Position numbers and translations under genes: made by a program. The notes beneath the pieces were generated by a model. That model saw nothing but the letters and a program-made list of their open reading frames with translations, was not told the origin of the DNA and made no database searches. Of a stretch of 9,475 nucleotides of DNA, positions 6,762-9,475 are shown piece after piece. Each line of letters begins with the position of its first letter. Positions within the stretch are counted from its first letter, which is position 1. This DNA comes from Verrucomicrobiota bacterium (lineage in GTDB: Bacteria > Verrucomicrobiota > Kiritimatiellia > UBA8416 > JAIOPI01), in contig JAQCIA010000056.1 of the NCBI GenBank assembly GCA_027620105.1, positions 1 to 9,475 on the forward strand, read 5' to 3'.

Positions 6762-6796
6762 CGGCGTCATCGCGAAGGCGAGGCAAACGACACTGC

Positions 6797-6814
6797 GTTG
6801 CATGTGCATGCAAC
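6797..6814. promoter_or_regulatory. 18-bp palindrome upstream of the S41 peptidase gene
   Basis: GTTGCATGTGCATGCAAC has perfect 8-bp arms around a central TG. It lies 35 bases after the comEC stop and about 75 bases before the S41 start, within the 126-base gap 6762-6887. The near-zero loop makes it a poor RNA hairpin but a good candidate binding site for a dimeric regulator. No T-run follows, so it is not an intrinsic terminator. The regulator is unknown. Confidence 0.4.
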
Positions 6815-6872
6815 CTGGCACGGTCGAGGGATGCAGTCGTGACGTGACCGGAGAAAGCAGTGGACAGTCCAA

Positions 6873-6880
6873 AGGGGGAG
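6873..6880 (+). promoter_or_regulatory. Ribosome binding site of the S41 peptidase gene
   Basis: AGGGGGAG lies 7 bases before ATG at 6888. This strong Shine-Dalgarno decides for 6888 over the later in-frame ATG at 6915, even though the earlier start puts 'HVHRFEYR' ahead of the signal peptide. Confidence 0.75.
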
Positions 6881-6887
6881 TGAAAGT

Positions 6888-8279
6888 ATGCACGTTCACC
6901 GCTTTGAGTATCGTATGATCATCCGTATCCGACAATCCCTATTGGCTGCTCTCCTGAGCGGCGTGCTATTCACGCTCGGGGCTGGGTGTGCCAGCGCGCC
7001 ACCTGTGGTGACAGGTGGCGAAACTGACCAGCCCACCGAGCATGCGACCGAAGGCAGCACGGACGCAGGCACCGGTGATTCAACGGCGACGCACGTCGAC
7101 GACGCTCGCGCCGCCGACGATGCGTCGGCCTACCCACAGATTGAGCTTTTGACCGAGGCCTTGCTGGCCATCAAAAAGTTCTATGTCGATGAAAAGTCCT
7201 ACGAAGAGATCACGCTCGGGGCCATTCACGGCATGCTGGAGTCCCTTGACCCGCACAGCTCATTTCTTGAACCCGAGGAATTTGGCGAGATGCAGGAGGA
7301 TACGGCGGGCAAGTTCAGCGGCATCGGCATCAATATCGGTTTGAAGGACGATACACTCACGGTGGTGTCGCCGATTGAGGATACGCCGGGATTTCGCGCG
7401 GGCCTGCTATCGGGTGATCGGATTCTTGAGATCAATGGGGAAAAGACGACGGGACTGAACCTGCGGGATGCCGTGCATCTGCTGCGTGGCCCGAAGGGTT
7501 CCCGGTTGAGTTTAACCATTTTAAGCACGGGTGCCGAAGAAACGCGAACCGTGCAGATTACCCGCGATGACATTGTTGTGCCCAGCGTCAAGGGCGGCAC
7601 CATTATCGAAGACGGTGTGGGCTACATTCGCATCACACAATTCGCGCGTCCCACGGCCGACCTGCTGCAACAGGAATTAAGCAACCTGAGTACGCAAGGG
7701 ATGAACGCGCTCGTGCTGGATTTGCGCAATAATCCGGGCGGTCTGCTGCGCACGGCGGAAGAAGTTGCGCAGAAATTCTTAAAGCGCGGCGAGCTGATTG
7801 TGACGACCCGCGGGCGTCCGAAGGTTCAGGACGAGGTCAAGGGGATTGCCGGCGGTGACGTGCACCTGACCGATTTTCCGATGGCCGTGCTGGTCAATGA
7901 AGGGAGCGCGAGCGCATCGGAGATTGTGGCGGGGGCGCTCCAGGATCATCGCCGCGCCGTGATTGTGGGGGCGCAGTCATTTGGCAAGGCGTCCGTGCAG
8001 AGTGTGCTTCCGATGAACGCGGATACCAACATGGCTGTGCGCCTGACCATTGCATACTACTACACGCCGTCCGGAAATCTGATTCATGGGCGCGGGATCA
8101 CACCGGACATTGCGGTGGCAATGACGCCCGATGAGTGGCGGAGTGTGTTGCTGCACCGCGCACACAAGGAAAGCCCGGGGATGTTTACGGACGAAGAGAA
8201 GCGCAAGCATGCGAACGCGGTGGATAGTCAGCTCGAACGTGCCGTCGACATCTTGAAGGCGGTTAAGATTTTCAAGTAG
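6888..8279 (+). CDS. S41 family C-terminal processing peptidase (CtpA/Prc type)
   Basis: This 463-residue serine protease should act outside the cytoplasmic membrane, trimming or degrading proteins from their C-terminus. It has a signal peptide (hydrophobic about 17-31) ending 'LGAGC', so C34 may be lipidated, although G at -3 is unusual for a lipobox. An acidic, Thr/Ala-rich linker follows (35-82). Next come the N-terminal helical part ('ALLAIKKFYVDEKSYEEITLGAIHGMLESLDPHSSFL', 91-127), the PDZ domain (about 141-226, 'FSGIGINIG'), and the peptidase core with 'YIRITQF' (246-252) and 'LVLDLRNNPGG' (275-285). The Ser/Lys dyad is S342 in 'GSASASEI' and K367 in 'SFGKASVQ', 25 residues apart as in E. 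coli Prc; Q371 fits the third catalytic residue. The length is near CtpA/CtpB and much shorter than Prc. It is separated from comEC by 126 bases with a palindrome and has its own ribosome binding site, so separate expression is likely. The substrate is unknown. Confidence 0.95.
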   Translation: MHVHRFEYRMIIRIRQSLLAALLSGVLFTLGAGCASAPPVVTGGETDQPTEHATEGSTDAGTGDSTATHVDDARAADDASAYPQIELLTEALLAIKKFYVDEKSYEEITLGAIHGMLESLDPHSSFLEPEEFGEMQEDTAGKFSGIGINIGLKDDTLTVVSPIEDTPGFRAGLLSGDRILEINGEKTTGLNLRDAVHLLRGPKGSRLSLTILSTGAEETRTVQITRDDIVVPSVKGGTIIEDGVGYIRITQFARPTADLLQQELSNLSTQGMNALVLDLRNNPGGLLRTAEEVAQKFLKRGELIVTTRGRPKVQDEVKGIAGGDVHLTDFPMAVLVNEGSASASEIVAGALQDHRRAVIVGAQSFGKASVQSVLPMNADTNMAVRLTIAYYYTPSGNLIHGRGITPDIAVAMTPDEWRSVLLHRAHKESPGMFTDEEKRKHANAVDSQLERAVDILKAVKIFK

Positions 8280-8326
8280 CGTTGCCTTGGCACGCGGCGT
8301 CGCCCCGTACTTCCCAACGTAGCAAA

Positions 8327-9373
8327 ATGATCACGTTAGGTATTGAGACGTCCTGTGACGAGACGGCGGCGGCGGTGGTGCAGGGTGGGCGTGATGTGCT
8401 TTCCAGCGTCATTCTGAGCCAGGTTGAGTTGCATCGCCCCTATGGCGGCGTTGTCCCTGAGATTGCCTCGCGCCAGCATAGTGAAATGCTGCCGGGGGTG
8501 ATTGATCGTGCGTTGACGGACGCTGGAGTGGGCTGGGATCGCATTGATCATGTCGCGGTGACCTACGGGCCGGGGTTGGCGAGCGCGTTGCTGGTTGGTC
8601 TCGCGGCTGCGAAGGGTCTGGCCTTCCGACTTGGAAAACCCTTGGTCGCCGTCAATCATCTTCAGGCGCACATCTATTCACCGTTCATGTCGCCCGATGC
8701 GCCGGAACCGGATGCAGTCGGGCCTTTTATGGCCCTGGTTGTTTCCGGTGGACATACGTGTCTCGTGCGCTGCGAGACGCTGGGTGCGTATGAACTGGTC
8801 GGCGAAACGATTGATGATGCGGCGGGGGAAGCCTTCGACAAGGGGGCAAACCTCTTGGGGCTGGGGTATCCTGGTGGACCGGTGTTGGATCGGATTGCGA
8901 AGCGTGGTGATCCAAAGGCCATTGAATTTCCGCGCGGCCGGGTGAAGAGCGTGCGCGCGGTTCATGGCGGGCTGAATCCGGAAGTGTGCTTCAGCTACAG
9001 CGGCGTAAAAACGGCGCTGTTGTATCATCTGCGCGAACATCCGCTGTCGGGGGCCGAGGATGCACGACTGCCGGACGTGGTGGCGAGTTATCAGGAAGCC
9101 ATAGTGGATACCATCATTGATCGTTGTACGCTTGCGATGGATGGTGTCGAAACGCTGTGCGTGGGTGGTGGGGTTTCCTTGAATAGCCGCCTCCGCTTCA
9201 AGCTGCAGGAACTAGCCACCGCAGCCGGGTTTCGCCTTTTGCTGGCAAAGCCGGCCTATTGCGCCGATAACGCGGCGATGATTGCAGGGCTAGCGGCAAT
9301 GGGGGGCGGTATGCGGGGATCGGCGGCCCAATCAACCGATGTGGTCCCAGCGCTGTCGGTATGCGTGAATTGA
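8327..9373 (+). CDS. tsaD: tRNA N6-adenosine threonylcarbamoyltransferase
   Basis: TsaD (Kae1/YgjD/Gcp) transfers the threonylcarbamoyl group from threonylcarbamoyl-AMP to A37 of ANN-reading tRNAs, working with TsaB, TsaE and TsaC. The 348-residue length is normal. The ASKHA fold is visible from 'LGIETSCDETAAAVV' (4-18) at the N-terminus. The metal ligands are H111 and H115 in 'VNHLQAHIYS' and D314 in 'YCADNAAMIAG'. Nucleotide-binding motifs are 'VVSGGHTCLV' (138-147), 'DDAAGEAFDKGANLLGLGYPGGP' (163-185) and 'CVGGGVSLNSRLR' (278-290). An open frame reaches back to a TTG at 8282, but the family begins at 'MITLGIETS', so ATG at 8327 is chosen. There is no recognisable Shine-Dalgarno before it. 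The gap after the S41 gene is 47 bases, so the two may share a transcript. No tsaB, tsaC or tsaE is seen in the window. The older description of this family as an O-sialoglycoprotease is obsolete. Confidence 0.96.
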   Translation: MITLGIETSCDETAAAVVQGGRDVLSSVILSQVELHRPYGGVVPEIASRQHSEMLPGVIDRALTDAGVGWDRIDHVAVTYGPGLASALLVGLAAAKGLAFRLGKPLVAVNHLQAHIYSPFMSPDAPEPDAVGPFMALVVSGGHTCLVRCETLGAYELVGETIDDAAGEAFDKGANLLGLGYPGGPVLDRIAKRGDPKAIEFPRGRVKSVRAVHGGLNPEVCFSYSGVKTALLYHLREHPLSGAEDARLPDVVASYQEAIVDTIIDRCTLAMDGVETLCVGGGVSLNSRLRFKLQELATAAGFRLLLAKPAYCADNAAMIAGLAAMGGGMRGSAAQSTDVVPALSVCVN

Positions 9374-9410
9374 CGGTCCGAAAACTTTGATGGGGCTAGA
9401 CGATTTTGTT

Positions 9411-9438
9411 TTGCCTTCCTGTAAAGTCGTCATATACT
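9411..9438 (+). promoter_or_regulatory. Candidate sigma-70 promoter for a gene beyond the window
   Basis: TTGCCT (9411-9416) and TATACT (9433-9438) are spaced by 16 bases and match 4 and 5 of 6 consensus positions. They lie in a locally AT-rich stretch 40-65 bases after the tsaD stop. GGGGTGGAG near 9462-9470 could be the ribosome binding site of the next gene, whose start is not in the window. No terminator for tsaD is obvious in 9374-9475. Confidence 0.45.
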
Positions 9439-9475
9439 TCGAATCACAGTTTTCAAAGTTGCGGGGTGGAGCAGC

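Noticed and set aside
9383..9460. Inverted repeat AACTTTGA (9383-9390) / TCAAAGTT (9453-9460)
   Set aside because: The 62-base spacing and short arms in an AT-rich stretch make a functional hairpin or attachment site unlikely; no second copy is seen.
1..9475. A hidden mobile element, CRISPR array, toxin-antitoxin pair or defence system
   Set aside because: The gaps between genes are all under 180 bases, no spaced repeats or recombinase motifs are visible, and all eight genes belong to known families.

Overview
The window is about 9.5 kb of GC-rich chromosomal DNA, nearly all coding, with eight protein genes. Seven are on the + strand and one is on the - strand. I see no rRNA, tRNA, CRISPR array, insertion sequence, integrase or phage gene. 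The content is mostly housekeeping: histidine synthesis, proteolysis, a tRNA-modification enzyme, a ComEC-type channel and a pilin-like protein. The pseudopilin has a short charged leader, GFTLVEIMIVVAIIGLLAA, and a small globular part ending in an 'AKIDDGNVATGVFRL' type of sequence. In my experience this resembles the many type II-like pseudopilins of Verrucomicrobiota, Kiritimatiellota and Lentisphaerota. I therefore suspect a Gram-negative of that group, but this is an inference from style and not a proven placement.

Layout. Positions 12-563: an exported or membrane-anchored DUF1439/YceB-like protein. Positions 635-3005: hisC, hisB and hisA, tightly packed (hisC/hisB overlap by ATGA, hisB and hisA are 5 bp apart). 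Positions 3027-4313: an M16 zinc peptidase with a good ribosome binding site, 21 bp after hisA and probably co-transcribed. Positions 4314-4488: a convergent intergenic gap with two hairpins. Positions 4489-4986 (- strand): the pseudopilin, preceded by a perfect extended -10 promoter. Positions 5103-6761 (+): a ComEC/Rec2 channel without the C-terminal metallo-beta-lactamase domain, diverging from the pseudopilin. Positions 6762-6887: a gap with an 18-bp palindrome. Positions 6888-8279: an S41 C-terminal processing peptidase. Positions 8327-9373: tsaD. Positions 9374-9475: a probable promoter for a gene beyond the window.

How they fit together. HisB, HisC and HisA catalyse steps of one pathway, but hisH and hisF, which often sit beside hisA and hisB, are absent here and must lie elsewhere. 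The pseudopilin and ComEC share a divergent upstream region. Both families take part in natural DNA uptake, so a competence link is possible, though the pseudopilin could equally serve type II secretion. The M16 and S41 peptidases are envelope or housekeeping proteases without a visible tie to their neighbours. I found no clear sign of a novel defence or mobile system. The points most worth a second look are the divergent pseudopilin/comEC control region, the palindrome upstream of the S41 gene and the split his cluster.
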